Both the position numbers and the translations under genes were made by a program. Below are positions 1 to 9,960 of a stretch of 64,000 nucleotides of DNA, piece after piece (the first letter of the stretch is position 1; every line of letters begins with the position of its first letter). The stretch comes from Pseudomonas sp. RSB 5.4 (GTDB lineage Bacteria; Pseudomonadota; Gammaproteobacteria; Pseudomonadales; Pseudomonadaceae). The notes beneath the pieces were generated by a model. That model did not search any database and was not told the origin of the DNA. It saw nothing but the letters and a program-made list of their open reading frames with translations. The DNA lies in the NCBI RefSeq assembly GCF_037126175.1, contig NZ_CP146986.1:4898501-4962500 (forward strand), written 5' to 3'.

Positions 1-1341
1 GCCGTGCTTGCGCAGTTTGTCGTGCAGGGTCTTGCGCGGAATGCCCAGGGCTTCGGCGAGGCTGCGTACCGAACTGTGCGAGCGCGCCAGCTCGGCGGCA
101 ATCAACGATTTTTCGAAGTTTTCCACTTGCTCGCTGAGCCCGCCACTGATGACTTCCACCGTGCTGCCGCCGCCTTCGCTTCCAATGTTATCCAGCGCCA
201 GTTCCAGACCGAGGGCGAAACGCTCGGCTGCGTTCTGCAGTTCGCGCACGTTGCCCGGCCAGGTGTGGCGCAGCAGCAAGGCGCGTTGCGCCGGTTGCAG
301 TGCATGAGGCGGCAAGCCATGGCGGGCGCTGGCTTCATCGGCGTAATGCTGGAACAGCACCAGCGCGTCCTCGCCGCGTTCGCGCAGCGGCGGAATGCGT
401 AGGGGGGCGACGTTCAGTCGGTAGTACAAGTCGGCGCGAAAACGCCCTTGATCGGCGGCCTGACGCAGGTCTTCCTTGGTCGCGGCGATGACCCGGATGT
501 CCAGCGGGATCAACTGATTGCCACCCAGACGTTCGACCACGCGCTCTTGCAGCATGCGCAGCAATTTCACCTGCACGTCCATGCTCATGCTTTCGATTTC
601 ATCGAGGAACAGCGTGCCGCCGTTGGCGAATTCGAATTTACCGATGCGGCGTTTCTGCGCGCCGGTGAACGCGCCCGGCTCATGCCCGAACAGTTCGCTT
701 TCGACCACCGATTCGGCCAGTGCCCCGGCGTTGATCGCCACGAATGGGCCATTGCGCCGGCTCGACAAGTCGTGCAGCGCACGGGCCACGACTTCTTTAC
801 CAGCGCCGGTTTCACCGAGAATCAGCACGTCAGCCTTGGTCGCGGCCAGCGCGCCAATCTGCTCGCGCAAACGCAGCATCGGCGCCGAGTGGCCGACCAG
901 TCGCGCGCTCAGTTCGTTGCGATCGCTCAGGGCCAGGCGCAGGCTGCGGTTGTCCAGTACCAGCCGGCGCAGGGCCAGGGCACGGCGCACGCTGTCGAGC
1001 AGCGCATCACTGGCGAACGGTTTCTCCAGAAAGTCATAGGCGCCGGCACGCATCGCCTGCACCGCCAGCGGCACATCGCCGTGGCCGGTGATCAGCAGCA
1101 CCGGCAGCTCCGGGTCCTGCGCGTGCAGTTCGCTCAACAGCTCCAGGCCGTCCATGCCCGGCATGCGGATGTCGCTGACCACCACGCCGGGCCAGTCACG
1201 CTCCAGTTGCCCGGCCAGACCTTTGGCTTCGGACAGCGGGAGGATTTTCAGCCCGGCCAGGTCCAGGGTCTGGCCGAGGGCCTGACGCAGGTGCGGATCG
1301 TCGTCGATCAACACCACCTGAATGCGATTGTCGATGGTCAT
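1..1341 (-). CDS. dctD: C4-dicarboxylate response regulator DctD (3' end cut by window)
   Basis: Sigma-54-dependent activator that, in the DctBD family, turns on C4-dicarboxylate uptake when phosphorylated by DctB. Reading inward from the ATG at 1341 there is a receiver domain with the VVVSDIRMPG phospho-acceptor region. An AAA+ domain follows with Walker A GETGAGKE, the sigma-54-contacting GAFTGA loop and a TLFLDEIE Walker B. A Fis-type helix-turn-helix (LGIPRKTLHDKLRKHG) lies at the window edge. 447 codons are present, so only a few C-terminal residues should be missing. The start overlaps the dctB stop as ATGA, so the two are translationally coupled. Frame, domains and partner all agree. 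Confidence 0.95.
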   Translation of the reverse strand, partial: MTIDNRIQVVLIDDDPHLRQALGQTLDLAGLKILPLSEAKGLAGQLERDWPGVVVSDIRMPGMDGLELLSELHAQDPELPVLLITGHGDVPLAVQAMRAGAYDFLEKPFASDALLDSVRRALALRRLVLDNRSLRLALSDRNELSARLVGHSAPMLRLREQIGALAATKADVLILGETGAGKEVVARALHDLSSRRNGPFVAINAGALAESVVESELFGHEPGAFTGAQKRRIGKFEFANGGTLFLDEIESMSMDVQVKLLRMLQERVVERLGGNQLIPLDIRVIAATKEDLRQAADQGRFRADLYYRLNVAPLRIPPLRERGEDALVLFQHYADEASARHGLPPHALQPAQRALLLRHTWPGNVRELQNAAERFALGLELALDNIGSEGGGSTVEVISGGLSEQVENFEKSLIAAELARSHSSVRSLAEALGIPRKTLHDKLRKHG

Positions 1342-3146
1342 GCACTTCGATCCTCGGACGGTTGCAGGCTGACCCCGGGCGCGCCGGCGCGCAGCCGCAG
1401 GGTGATCAAGGCGCCACCTTGCTTGTGGTTGGCGAACGACAGTTCGCCACCGAAGGCGCGCATCAGGGTTTCACAGATGGCCAGCCCCAGGCCAAGGCCC
1501 TGGGTGCGGGTCTTGGTGGTGTAGAAGGGCTCGCTGGCGCGACCGAGGGCTTCCATGCAGAACCCCGGGCCGTTGTCGCGAATGTACAGGTTGACGCCCT
1601 CGGCGGTGGATTCGGCACTCAGCCACAGTTTGCGCGGCGGGCCTTTTTCGGTCAGCGCATCGAGCGCGTTGGCCAACAAGTTGCCGAGCACCTGACGCAG
1701 CCGGGTTTCCCCGGCCTCGACCCACAGGGTGGCGGCCGGCAGGTCGCGGATCAGCTCGACTTCCATGCTGCGGCGCCGTTTGGCCAGCAACGCCAGCGCA
1801 TCGTCCAGCGCCGGTTGCAGGGCCACGCTTTCCGGGGCATGGCGATCGCGGCGGGCAAAGGCCCGCAGGTGGGCGATGATCGAGGCCATGCGCCCGGTGA
1901 GTTCGCTGATCAGTTTGAGGTTGCCGCGAGCATCGTCGGTGCGCTGATGATCGAGCAGCACTTCGGCGTTTTCGGCGTAGCTGCGAATCGCCGCCAGCGG
2001 CTGATTGAGTTCATGGCTGATGCTCGCCGACATGGTTCCGAGCGCCGATAGTTTTCCGGCCTGGACCAGATCGTCCTGGGCGCGCACCAGTTCCTGCTGG
2101 GCCTGTTCGCGCTCCAGCACTTCCTGCTTGAGACGGCGGTTGAGGCCTTCGAGATCGCTGGTCCGTTCAGCCACCCGGCCTTCCAGTTCACGACGGGCCT
2201 TGGCTTCGAAAGCGATGCGCTCCAGGTAATGCCGACGGCGTTGCATCATCAGCCCCAGCAACAGCATCACCACCAACAGTGTGGCGCCACCGATCGCCAC
2301 CACGGTGCGTACCGGACGGTCGATCAGCGTACGCGGGGCGAGGATACTGACGCTCCAGCCGGTTTCAGCGATGTTCACGGTTTGCGTCAGCCAGGCATTG
2401 GGGCTGAGGTTCAGCGGGCGCGGCTCACGCGTCGGATAGGGCTGGATGGCGGTGATCGCCAAACGCTCGGGCTCGCTCAGGGGGCGGGTCGAGCGGAAGC
2501 GCCATTCCGGACGCGAGGTGAGAATCACCACGCCGTTATGGTCGGTCACCAGCAGTTGTTCCGGGGTTTTGCCCCACAGGCTTTCGGTGTGGTCGAGGTC
2601 AACCTTGATCACCAGCACCCCGATGATTTTCTCTCCGTTGCGCACTGCCGCCGCGAAGAAATAACCGCGCTTGGCCGAGGTGGTACCGAGGCCGAAGAAA
2701 CGTCCGAGGCGTCCGGCCATGGCCTCGCTGAAATACGGACGGAAAGCGAAATTGCGCCCGACGAAACTGTCGTGCTTGTCCCAGTTCGACGCTGCCAGGG
2801 TCTGGCCGCTGGTGTCCATCAGGTACATGACTTCGGCGCCGGTCTGCGCCGCGATGTTTTTCAGCAGGCGGTTGGCATTGCCCTGGGTGACGCCGTCGTC
2901 CGGTGCGCCGAGTACGGCGCGCAGGGCCGGCAGGTCGCCGAGGATCTGCGGCAGCACTTCATAGCGGTGCAGGGTACCGAGCAGGTTGGCAACGTAGAGG
3001 TCGAGGGTCTGGCGGTTTTGCCCGGCCAGTTCACTGCGGTAATAGCGCTCGGCCAGATGTTCCAGCGGCCATAGAAGCGGCGCCAGACACAGCGCCAGCA
3101 GGGCGAGGCTGCGCCAGCGAGGTCTGCGGGGAAGGGTAGGTTTCAT
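1338..3146 (-). CDS. dctB: C4-dicarboxylate sensor histidine kinase DctB
   Basis: Inner-membrane sensor kinase for succinate, fumarate and malate. Of its 602 residues, a first membrane helix spans about 12-30 and a periplasmic PAS-like (dCache) sensor about 31-280. A second helix (about 281-300) leads to a coiled coil (310-365). The HisKA box ISHELNQPL has H378 as the phosphorylated residue, and the HATPase domain has its N box near 488-497, G1 DNGPGF near 524 and G2 GLGLGLAI near 549. It overlaps dctD by 4 bp. It begins 36 bp after rmlD, behind a perfect hairpin, and its ribosome-binding site is weak. Whether it shares transcription with rmlD is not shown by the sequence. Confidence 0.95.
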   Translation of the reverse strand: MKPTLPRRPRWRSLALLALCLAPLLWPLEHLAERYYRSELAGQNRQTLDLYVANLLGTLHRYEVLPQILGDLPALRAVLGAPDDGVTQGNANRLLKNIAAQTGAEVMYLMDTSGQTLAASNWDKHDSFVGRNFAFRPYFSEAMAGRLGRFFGLGTTSAKRGYFFAAAVRNGEKIIGVLVIKVDLDHTESLWGKTPEQLLVTDHNGVVILTSRPEWRFRSTRPLSEPERLAITAIQPYPTREPRPLNLSPNAWLTQTVNIAETGWSVSILAPRTLIDRPVRTVVAIGGATLLVVMLLLGLMMQRRRHYLERIAFEAKARRELEGRVAERTSDLEGLNRRLKQEVLEREQAQQELVRAQDDLVQAGKLSALGTMSASISHELNQPLAAIRSYAENAEVLLDHQRTDDARGNLKLISELTGRMASIIAHLRAFARRDRHAPESVALQPALDDALALLAKRRRSMEVELIRDLPAATLWVEAGETRLRQVLGNLLANALDALTEKGPPRKLWLSAESTAEGVNLYIRDNGPGFCMEALGRASEPFYTTKTRTQGLGLGLAICETLMRAFGGELSFANHKQGGALITLRLRAGAPGVSLQPSEDRSA

Positions 3147-3153
3147 GAGCCGG

Positions 3154-3177
3154 ATGCGCCTGTGGTGACAGGCGCAT
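3154..3177 (-). terminator. 10-bp hairpin between rmlD and dctB
   Basis: Perfect inverted repeat: ATGCGCCTGT, loop GGTG, ACAGGCGCAT. No T tract follows on either strand, so it is not a textbook intrinsic terminator. It ends only 7 bp before the dctB start and could instead limit dctB translation or mark a processing site. Confidence 0.4.
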
Positions 3178-3182
3178 TATGC

Positions 3183-4064
3183 CTAGGCTTGCCGGGCAAG
3201 ACACTCATGCAGCGCAGTTTGCCAGTCAGGCTGACTGACACCCCATTCCCGCTGCAAGCGGCTGCAATCCAGACGCGAATTCAATGGCCGGGCGGCAGGC
3301 GTCGGATAGTCGCTCGAGGGAATCGGCAGCAGCGTTGCGCAAGGCTTCCCTTGTTCACGCAGCGCGTTGGCGATGGCCTGGGCAAAGCCGAACCAGGACG
3401 TTTCACCTTGCGCGGTCAAGTGGTAGGTACCCCAGGCACCCGCTTGCCCGTCTTGCCAGCGCTTGATCAGCGCGAGGGTACTGCGGGCGATGCTGCCGGC
3501 CCAGGTCGGCGCACCGATCTGGTCAGCGACAACCCGCAACTCGGGTTTTTCCTGAAGCAGACGCTGCATGGTCAACAGAAAATTGCGGCCATGGGTCGAA
3601 TAAACCCAACTGGTGCGCAGGATCAAATGCTGCGCACGAGCGTCAGCGACCGCTTGCTCGCCGGCCAGCTTGCTCATGCCGTAGACCCCGAGCGGATTGG
3701 TCGCGTCGGATTCGACATAAGGCTCGTGCTTGCTGCCGTCGAATACGTAGTCAGTGGAGTAATGAATCAGCGGAACGCCCAGCAGGGCGGCCTCTTCGGC
3801 CAGGATGCCGGGGCCGGTCGCGTTGATGGCGAACGCCAGCGCAGGCTCGCTTTGTGCCTGATCAACCGCCGTGTATGCCGCTGCATTGATGATCAGGTCG
3901 GGCGCGACGTGCCTGACTTGCTGGCGAATTTGATTCGGCTGCGTCAGATCCAGCTTGGCTCGTCCCATGACGATCAGTTCGCCCGGGGCGGTAAAGCGCT
4001 CCTGTAGTTCACGCGCAAGCTGACCCTGTTCACCGCAGAGCAGTATTTTCAGCCCTCTGCTCAT
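3183..4064 (-). CDS. rmlD: dTDP-4-dehydrorhamnose reductase
   Basis: Last step of dTDP-L-rhamnose synthesis: NADPH reduction of dTDP-4-keto-L-rhamnose. 293 residues, usual for the family. The N-terminal Rossmann motif is slightly non-canonical (LLCGEQGQLAREL). NAAAYTAVD and the catalytic YGMSK (YxxxK) near residue 130 are present, as is STDYVFDG. The start overlaps the rmlC stop (ATGA), so it is the fourth gene of a coupled rmlB-A-C-D unit. The rhamnose goes to lipopolysaccharide core or O antigen, or to rhamnolipid; the window does not say which. Confidence 0.95.
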   Translation of the reverse strand: MSRGLKILLCGEQGQLARELQERFTAPGELIVMGRAKLDLTQPNQIRQQVRHVAPDLIINAAAYTAVDQAQSEPALAFAINATGPGILAEEAALLGVPLIHYSTDYVFDGSKHEPYVESDATNPLGVYGMSKLAGEQAVADARAQHLILRTSWVYSTHGRNFLLTMQRLLQEKPELRVVADQIGAPTWAGSIARSTLALIKRWQDGQAGAWGTYHLTAQGETSWFGFAQAIANALREQGKPCATLLPIPSSDYPTPAARPLNSRLDCSRLQREWGVSQPDWQTALHECLARQA

Positions 4065-4606
4065 GGAAACAGGTCCGCCTCACGCAAGCTCTTGCCGCAT
4101 TGATCCTTCTTTGAAAGTTGAGGTGGCTCTTTGAGCTGCCAATTGATCGCCAACTGGTCATCATCCCAACGAATACAGCGTTCGGCGCTTGGAACATAGT
4201 AATCAGTGGTCTTGTACAAGAACTCGGCGTAGTCGCTCAGAACCACAAACCCGTGAGCGAAGCCTTCCGGAATCCACAATTGACGATTGTTATGCGCCGA
4301 CAAACGAACGCTGGTCCAGTGTCCGAAGTAGGGCGAGCTGCGACGGATATCCACCGCGACATCAAGCACCTCTCCAGCGGTAACGCGTACGAGTTTGCCT
4401 TGAGTATGCTCCAGCTGATAGTGCAAACCACGCAATACGCCTTTGAGCGAGCGAGAGTGGTTATCCTGCACGAATGTCGTTACCAGCCCCGTGGCCTGCT
4501 CGAATTCCCTGGCGTTGTAGCTCTCGTAGAAAAATCCGCGTTCGTCACCATAGACTTTCGGTTCGATTATCAAAACATCAGGCAGGCTGGTGGGGTATAC
4601 GTTCAT
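4061..4606 (-). CDS. rmlC: dTDP-4-dehydrorhamnose 3,5-epimerase
   Basis: Cupin epimerase converting dTDP-4-keto-6-deoxy-glucose to the L-rhamno form. 181 residues. Family motifs are visible: [28 protein letters not shown] (with the catalytic His of RGLHYQ), [10 protein letters not shown] and [13 protein letters not shown] overlaps occur at both ends, with rmlA upstream and rmlD downstream. Base composition is slightly lower in GC than the flanking core genes, as is common for surface-sugar genes. Confidence 0.95.
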   Translation of the reverse strand: MNVYPTSLPDVLIIEPKVYGDERGFFYESYNAREFEQATGLVTTFVQDNHSRSLKGVLRGLHYQLEHTQGKLVRVTAGEVLDVAVDIRRSSPYFGHWTSVRLSAHNNRQLWIPEGFAHGFVVLSDYAEFLYKTTDYYVPSAERCIRWDDDQLAINWQLKEPPQLSKKDQCGKSLREADLFP

Positions 4607-5475
4607 TGATTTTCCCCGGCGATTTTGTACAGGTATTGTCCATAGCCTGTCTTGCCGAAGTATTTGGCTCGCTCAAGCAGGTAATCGCGGCTGATCCAGC
4701 CATTCTGGTAAGCGATTTCTTCCAGACAGGCGACTTTCAGACCTTGGCGGTGTTCGATGGTTTGTACGTACTGCGAGGCTTCGAGCAAGCTGTCATGAGT
4801 CCCCGTGTCGAGCCAGGCAAATCCGCGACCAAAACGCTCGACCTGCAAGTCGCCGCGTTGCAGATAGGCATTGTTGACGTCGGTGATCTCCAGCTCGCCG
4901 CGAGGAGAGGGCTTGACCGCCTTGGCGATTTCCACCACGTCGTTGTCATAGAAATAAAGGCCGGTAACGGCGTAGCTGGATTTGGGTTTGGTCGGCTTTT
5001 CTTCAATGGACAATGCTCGGCCATCGCTGTCGAAGTCGATGACGCCAAAACGCTCCGGGTCCTTGACCCAGTAGCCGAACACGGTTGCACCGGTTTGCTG
5101 TTCTGCCGCTTTCTTCAACTGTTCGCCAAAGTACTGGCCATGGAAAATGTTGTCTCCCAGGATCAGGCAGACAGGATTGTCCCCGATGAACTCCTCGCCT
5201 ATCAGAAAAGCCTGTGCCAAGCCGTCCGGCGAGGGCTGCTCGGCGTAGCTGAAGTTCACCCCGAACTGACTTCCGTCGCCCAGCAGATTGCGGTACTGAG
5301 GTAGATCTTGCGGGGTCGAGATCAGCAGAATGTCCTTGATACCGGCCAACATGAGCACCGAGATCGGGTAGTAGATCATCGGTTTGTCGTAAACCGGCAG
5401 CAGTTGTTTGGATACACCCAGCGTAATTGGGTGCAGGCGCGTACCTGAACCACCTGCCAAAACTATTCCTTTCAT
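4603..5475 (-). CDS. rmlA: Glucose-1-phosphate thymidylyltransferase
   Basis: First enzyme of the pathway: dTTP plus glucose-1-phosphate to dTDP-glucose. The start is the ATG at 5475, giving [16 protein letters not shown], the nucleotidyltransferase signature at the very N terminus. The frame stays open further upstream, but that part is rmlB coding sequence. AAGGAG inside the rmlB 3' end is the ribosome-binding site. 290 residues. [10 protein letters not shown] and the sugar-binding EEKPTKPKS region are present. The stop overlaps rmlC. Confidence 0.96.
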   Translation of the reverse strand: MKGIVLAGGSGTRLHPITLGVSKQLLPVYDKPMIYYPISVLMLAGIKDILLISTPQDLPQYRNLLGDGSQFGVNFSYAEQPSPDGLAQAFLIGEEFIGDNPVCLILGDNIFHGQYFGEQLKKAAEQQTGATVFGYWVKDPERFGVIDFDSDGRALSIEEKPTKPKSSYAVTGLYFYDNDVVEIAKAVKPSPRGELEITDVNNAYLQRGDLQVERFGRGFAWLDTGTHDSLLEASQYVQTIEHRQGLKVACLEEIAYQNGWISRDYLLERAKYFGKTGYGQYLYKIAGENQ

Positions 5476-6554
5476 ACGCCCAGCTCCTTGATTTCTGTTG
5501 AACCCAACCGTTCGCCCTGATAGCTGCCATCCTGTACGCGGCGACACCATTCAAGATTTTCAAGATACCACTGGACGGTCTTGCGCAGGCCTGTTTCGAA
5601 AGTCTCTTCTGGAACCCAGCCAAGTTCACGCTCGATTTTTCCGGCATCGATCGCATAACGCAGATCGTGGCCTGGGCGATCCTGGACGAACGTGATCAGA
5701 TCGGCAAATTTCGCGACACCTTCAGGTTTTTGCGGAGCCAGCTCTTCAAGCAACGCACAGATGCTGCTTACTACATCGATATTCTTCTGCTCGTTATGCC
5801 CGCCGATGTTGTAAGTCTCTCCGACTACGCCTTCGGTCACGACTTTAAGAAGCGCGCGGGCGTGGTCGTCGACGAACAGCCAGTCACGCACTTGCAGACC
5901 ATCGCCATAAACGGGCAACGGCTTGCCGGCCAGTGCATTGAGGATCACCAGGGGAATCAGCTTTTCCGGAAAGTGAAACGGTCCGTAATTATTCGAGCAG
6001 TTGGTCAGCAATACCGGCATCCCATAAGTGCGTTGCCATGCACGAACCAAATGATCGGAAGCGGCTTTGCTCGCGGAATAAGGCGAGCTCGGGGCATACG
6101 GGGTGGTTTCGGTGAACAGGTCGTTTACGCCATGCAGGTCGCCGTAAACTTCGTCGGTGGAAATGTGATGGAAGCGAAAAGCGCTCTTCTGCGGCTCCGG
6201 CAGTTTATGCCAGTAGGCGCGTGCGGCTTCCAGCAAGCTATAGGTGCCGACGATATTGGTCTGAATGAAATCCGACGGACCGTCAATGGAGCGATCGACA
6301 TGGGACTCGGCTGCGAGGTGCATGATCGCTTGGGGCCGGAAGCGCTCCAGTACCGCACTGACGGCAGCCTGGTCGACGATGTCCGCACGAACGAATTCGT
6401 AACGACTGTTATCGGCAATACTGGCGAGCGACTCAAGATTGCCCGCATAGGTCAATTTGTCGAGGTTCAGCACTTCATGTTCAGTGCTTCGGATCAGGTG
6501 GCGAACCAGGGCGGAGCCAATGAAACCGGCGCCGCCGGTGATGAGAATACGCAT
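5472..6554 (-). CDS. rmlB: dTDP-glucose 4,6-dehydratase
   Basis: Makes dTDP-4-keto-6-deoxy-D-glucose. 360 residues. It has an N-terminal GGAGFIGS Rossmann motif, [12 protein letters not shown], the STDEVYGD substrate loop and the catalytic YSASKAASD (YxxxK). It is the first gene of the rml operon and starts from a free promoter region of about 240 bp shared divergently with the fusion gene at 6799. The order B-A-C-D differs from the rmlBDAC order remembered for P. aeruginosa. Confidence 0.96.
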   Translation of the reverse strand: MRILITGGAGFIGSALVRHLIRSTEHEVLNLDKLTYAGNLESLASIADNSRYEFVRADIVDQAAVSAVLERFRPQAIMHLAAESHVDRSIDGPSDFIQTNIVGTYSLLEAARAYWHKLPEPQKSAFRFHHISTDEVYGDLHGVNDLFTETTPYAPSSPYSASKAASDHLVRAWQRTYGMPVLLTNCSNNYGPFHFPEKLIPLVILNALAGKPLPVYGDGLQVRDWLFVDDHARALLKVVTEGVVGETYNIGGHNEQKNIDVVSSICALLEELAPQKPEGVAKFADLITFVQDRPGHDLRYAIDAGKIERELGWVPEETFETGLRKTVQWYLENLEWCRRVQDGSYQGERLGSTEIKELGV

Positions 6555-6798
6555 GTAGGTTTGCCTTTTTCCGTAAGACGATAAAACGAATGAAGCATAG
6601 CTTGTCGGCAGGTGGTAGGCAGTGCAAGAGGGTTATCGTCGGTATTTCGGTTTCAGGGCTTATTTATTGGAGGCATTGGACGCTGGACCGCTCTGGCGAA
6701 TCGGCTTTTATTTCCTCGGCAGTACTGCGCGGCGGGGGTTGATTATCCCTCGGGGCAATGGCGATATAGGCGCCTAATAAAATTTCAGGGGTCGTCCC

Positions 6799-9711
6799 AT
6801 GCCGCTTGCCACGTTGATCCATCGCGCCAGTCTGCCCAGCCCGCAGGTCTCCGAGGCGCAGGCCCGGCAGTGGTTGGCCGAGCATTACGGTCTCAGCGGC
6901 ACGCTACAGGCGCTGGGCAGTCAGCAGGACCTGAATTATCGGGTCGACAGTGAGCGTGGGCGCTTTGTCCTGAAAATCTGCCGCGGCGACTATGCACTTG
7001 TGGAGTTGCAGGCTCAGCATGCAGGCCTCAAGTACCTTGCCGAGCACTCGTCGGTGCACGTGCCCAGAGTGATCCCGGCCAGTAATGGTGAGGATCTGCT
7101 GTCGCTGGAAACCGACGGCGAGCCGGTACACGTGCGGTTGCTGGACTACATCGAGGGTCAGTCGCTGACTCATCTTGAGCATTTGGGCCATGACGTGGTG
7201 GCTGGATTCGGTCAGTTGTGTGGCGAGATGGATCTGGCACTGGCCGGCTTCGATCACCCGGGCCTTCAGCGCACGCTGCAATGGGACGCGCGCCACGCCA
7301 GTGCGCTGATCAGCCACCTGCTGCCGGTGATTCGGGATGAGCGCCAGCGTGGCTTGATCGCGCAAGCCGCCGAACAGGCTGAGCTGCGCTTGCAGCCGTT
7401 GCAGGACAAGCTGCCGGTGCAGGCGATCCACATGGACATCACCGACGATAACGCTGTCTGGCAACGCGATGCCAAGCGTCATTGGCAATTGCAGGGCGTG
7501 ATCGACTTCGGTGATCTGGTGCGCACCTGGCGTATCACCGATCTGTCGGTGACATGCGCGGCGCTGCTGCACCATGCCGGCGGTGATCCGTTTGTGATTC
7601 TGCCGGCGGTGCAGGCCTATCACGCGGTCAATCCGCTGCAACATGAAGAGCTATTGGCGTTGTGGCCGTTGATCGTGGCGCGGGCGGCGGTGCTGGTGCT
7701 CAGTGGCGAGCAGCAGGTCAGCATCGATCCGGGCAACACTTACAGCCGTGACAACCTTGGTCACGAATGGGAAATTTTCCATGTGGCCACTTCTGTACCC
7801 CTGGCGCTGATGGAAGCGGCGATCCTCACGTCAGTCGGCCAGCCTCTGCCGACGGTCGGCAGCGAGGGTTTTGCGCCACTGTTGCCAGAGCTGGTCGGGC
7901 GCGAATTTGCGCTGATCGATCTTGGCGTCCTCAGTCCGCATTTCGAGGCGGGCAACTGGGAGCAGCAGGGTATCGATCAACGACTGCTCACTGAAGCCGC
8001 GGCCGCGCATGGACTGGCAGCGAGTCGTTACGGGCAATATCGCTTGTCGCAGACGCGGCCCGACAGTGCAGTCGAACCGGAGACGTTTCCACTGCACGTT
8101 GAATTGCGCGTGCCGCAGGGTTCGACGGTGGAAGCGCCGTTTGCCGGCGTGCTGCATCACGCGGCGGACGGTGTGCTGCAACTCGACGGCCCACAGCTCA
8201 GCGTGCGCCTGTGGGGTGTGAACGCTTCGTTGCACAGCGGCGCGGCGCTGGTCAAAGGTCAGGTGCTGGGTGCGGTCAATGGTCCGCTGCTTGTGCAGTT
8301 GAGTCGCATCGCCTCGCTGGATGCGCCGCTGTTCTGCAGCCCTTCGCGCGCTGCCGCGTGGCAGGCCTTGTGTCCTTCGCCAGCCACTCTGCTCGGGCTG
8401 GCCTGCGATGCCGAACCGGAGCTGGACGGCAAAACCTTGCTCGAACGGCGCGACGCCAGTTTCGCCCGCACGCAAAAACACTATTACGTCGACCCGCCGC
8501 GCATCGAGCGCGGCTGGCGCAATCACCTGATCGACATGCAGGGCCGCTCCTACCTCGACATGCTCAACAACGTCGCGGTGCTCGGCCATGGTCATCCGCG
8601 CATGGCGCAGGTGGCAGCTCGGCAGTGGTCGCTGCTCAACACCAACTCGCGCTTCAACTATGCGGCGGTGGCGGAGTTCTCCGAACGCTTGCTGAAGCTG
8701 GCGCCGGAAGGCATGGACCGGGTGTTTCTGGTCAACAGTGGCAGCGAGGCCAACGACCTGGCGATCCGTCTGGCGTGGGCCTACAGCGGCGGGCGCGACA
8801 TGCTCAGCGTGCTCGAGGCCTATCACGGCTGGACGGTCGGCGCCGATGCGGTATCGACATCCATCGCCGACAACCCGCGTGCGCTGGAAAGCCGTCCGGA
8901 CTGGGTGCACCCGGTGACCGCGCCGAATATTTATCGTGGCCAATTCCGTGGCCTGGATTCTGCGCCGGACTATGTGCGCAGCGTCGAGGTGCAACTGGCG
9001 CATATCGCCGCGCAGAAGCGCCAACTGGCCGGTTTCATCTGCGAACCGGTGTACGGCAATGCCGGCGGGATTTCCCTGCCGCCCGGTTATCTGAAGCAGG
9101 TCTATGCGCTGGTACGGGCCCAGGGCGGGGTGTGCATCGCCGACGAAGTGCAGGTCGGTTACGGGCGCATGGGCCACTTTTTCTGGGGCTTTGAAGAGCA
9201 GGGCGTGGTGCCGGACATCATCACCATGGCCAAGGGCATGGGCAACGGCCAGCCGCTCGGCGCGGTGATCACTCGCCGGGAAATTGCCGAAGCGTTGGAA
9301 GCCGAAGGCTATTTCTTCTCGTCGGCCGGTGGCAGCCCGGTGAGCTGTCAGATCGGCATGACAGTCCTGGATGTCATGGAAGAAGAAAAGCTCTGGGAAA
9401 ATGCCCAGGTGGTCGGCGGTCACTTCAAGGCGCGGCTGGAAGCGCTGATCGATAAACACCCGCTGGTGGGGGCGGTGCATGGCTCCGGCTTCTATCTGGG
9501 GGTGGAACTGATCCGCAACCGCGAGACGCTGGAGCCGGCCACCGAGGAGACCACGTTGTTGTGCGATCGCCTGCGCGAGCTGGGGATCTTCATGCAACCG
9601 ACCGGGGATGACCTGAATATTCTCAAGATCAAACCGCCGATGGTCACCTCGCGGCGCAGCGTGGACTTCTTTGTCGACATGCTGGATCGGGTGCTTGAGG
9701 AAGGCCTGTAA
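6799..9711 (+). CDS. Fusion: APH-like kinase / LytM-like domain / class-III PLP phospho-lyase
   Basis: 970-residue three-domain protein. Residues about 20-330 are an aminoglycoside/hydroxylysine-kinase-like fold with catalytic HMDITDDN (H211, D213) and metal-binding IDFGD (235-239). Residues about 425-500 resemble a LytM/M23 or lipoyl-type beta domain without obvious metal ligands. Residues about 545-970 are a class-III aminotransferase fold: SGSEAND (647-653), DEVQVGYGR (D782), PLP lysine K812 in ITMAKGMGNG, and GGSPVSC near 844-850. That last signature resembles the AGXT2L group, which are ammonia-phospholyases for phosphoethanolamine and 5-phosphohydroxylysine. A kinase fused to a phospho-lyase suggests phosphorylation then elimination on an amino alcohol or hydroxy-amino acid. 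The exact substrate is inference. Confidence 0.85.
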   Translation: MPLATLIHRASLPSPQVSEAQARQWLAEHYGLSGTLQALGSQQDLNYRVDSERGRFVLKICRGDYALVELQAQHAGLKYLAEHSSVHVPRVIPASNGEDLLSLETDGEPVHVRLLDYIEGQSLTHLEHLGHDVVAGFGQLCGEMDLALAGFDHPGLQRTLQWDARHASALISHLLPVIRDERQRGLIAQAAEQAELRLQPLQDKLPVQAIHMDITDDNAVWQRDAKRHWQLQGVIDFGDLVRTWRITDLSVTCAALLHHAGGDPFVILPAVQAYHAVNPLQHEELLALWPLIVARAAVLVLSGEQQVSIDPGNTYSRDNLGHEWEIFHVATSVPLALMEAAILTSVGQPLPTVGSEGFAPLLPELVGREFALIDLGVLSPHFEAGNWEQQGIDQRLLTEAAAAHGLAASRYGQYRLSQTRPDSAVEPETFPLHVELRVPQGSTVEAPFAGVLHHAADGVLQLDGPQLSVRLWGVNASLHSGAALVKGQVLGAVNGPLLVQLSRIASLDAPLFCSPSRAAAWQALCPSPATLLGLACDAEPELDGKTLLERRDASFARTQKHYYVDPPRIERGWRNHLIDMQGRSYLDMLNNVAVLGHGHPRMAQVAARQWSLLNTNSRFNYAAVAEFSERLLKLAPEGMDRVFLVNSGSEANDLAIRLAWAYSGGRDMLSVLEAYHGWTVGADAVSTSIADNPRALESRPDWVHPVTAPNIYRGQFRGLDSAPDYVRSVEVQLAHIAAQKRQLAGFICEPVYGNAGGISLPPGYLKQVYALVRAQGGVCIADEVQVGYGRMGHFFWGFEEQGVVPDIITMAKGMGNGQPLGAVITRREIAEALEAEGYFFSSAGGSPVSCQIGMTVLDVMEEEKLWENAQVVGGHFKARLEALIDKHPLVGAVHGSGFYLGVELIRNRETLEPATEETTLLCDRLRELGIFMQPTGDDLNILKIKPPMVTSRRSVDFFVDMLDRVLEEGL

Positions 9712-9726
9712 CTGGCACCGAGCTTT

Positions 9727-9813
9727 TGTAGGAGTGAGCCTGCTCGCGATGGCGGTGTGGCAGTCGCCCTTGTCGTTTGACTTGCCGCCATCGCGAGCAG
9801 GCTCACTCCTACA
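9727..9813. repeat. REP-type palindrome pair (REPIN)
   Basis: A 29-bp arm beginning TGTAGGAGTGAGCCTG and ending GGCGG is repeated in inverted orientation at 9785-9813, with about 29 bp between. This is a typical Pseudomonas REPIN between two genes on the same strand. No RAYT transposase lies in the window. Confidence 0.85.
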
Positions 9814-9960
9814 GGGATTGGCGTTAATTCGATTTGTATCGGTATTTATCTGAGTTTTTTAGACGTGCTGCATTTTTAAGCATTTTAAATACGATATTTA
9901 TCGGTTATAAAGTCGCCATTGCTTTGCAACCCTTCGACGGTTCCCAGGAGTCCTGATCCG

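Noticed and set aside
448..1524. Long plus-strand open frame opposite dctD/dctB
   Set aside because: Antisense shadow of GC-rich coding DNA; the minus-strand genes have clear domains and coupling.
7831..9597. 588-codon minus-strand frame across the fusion gene
   Set aside because: His/Arg/Gln-rich shadow of the real class-III PLP domain; no motif of its own.
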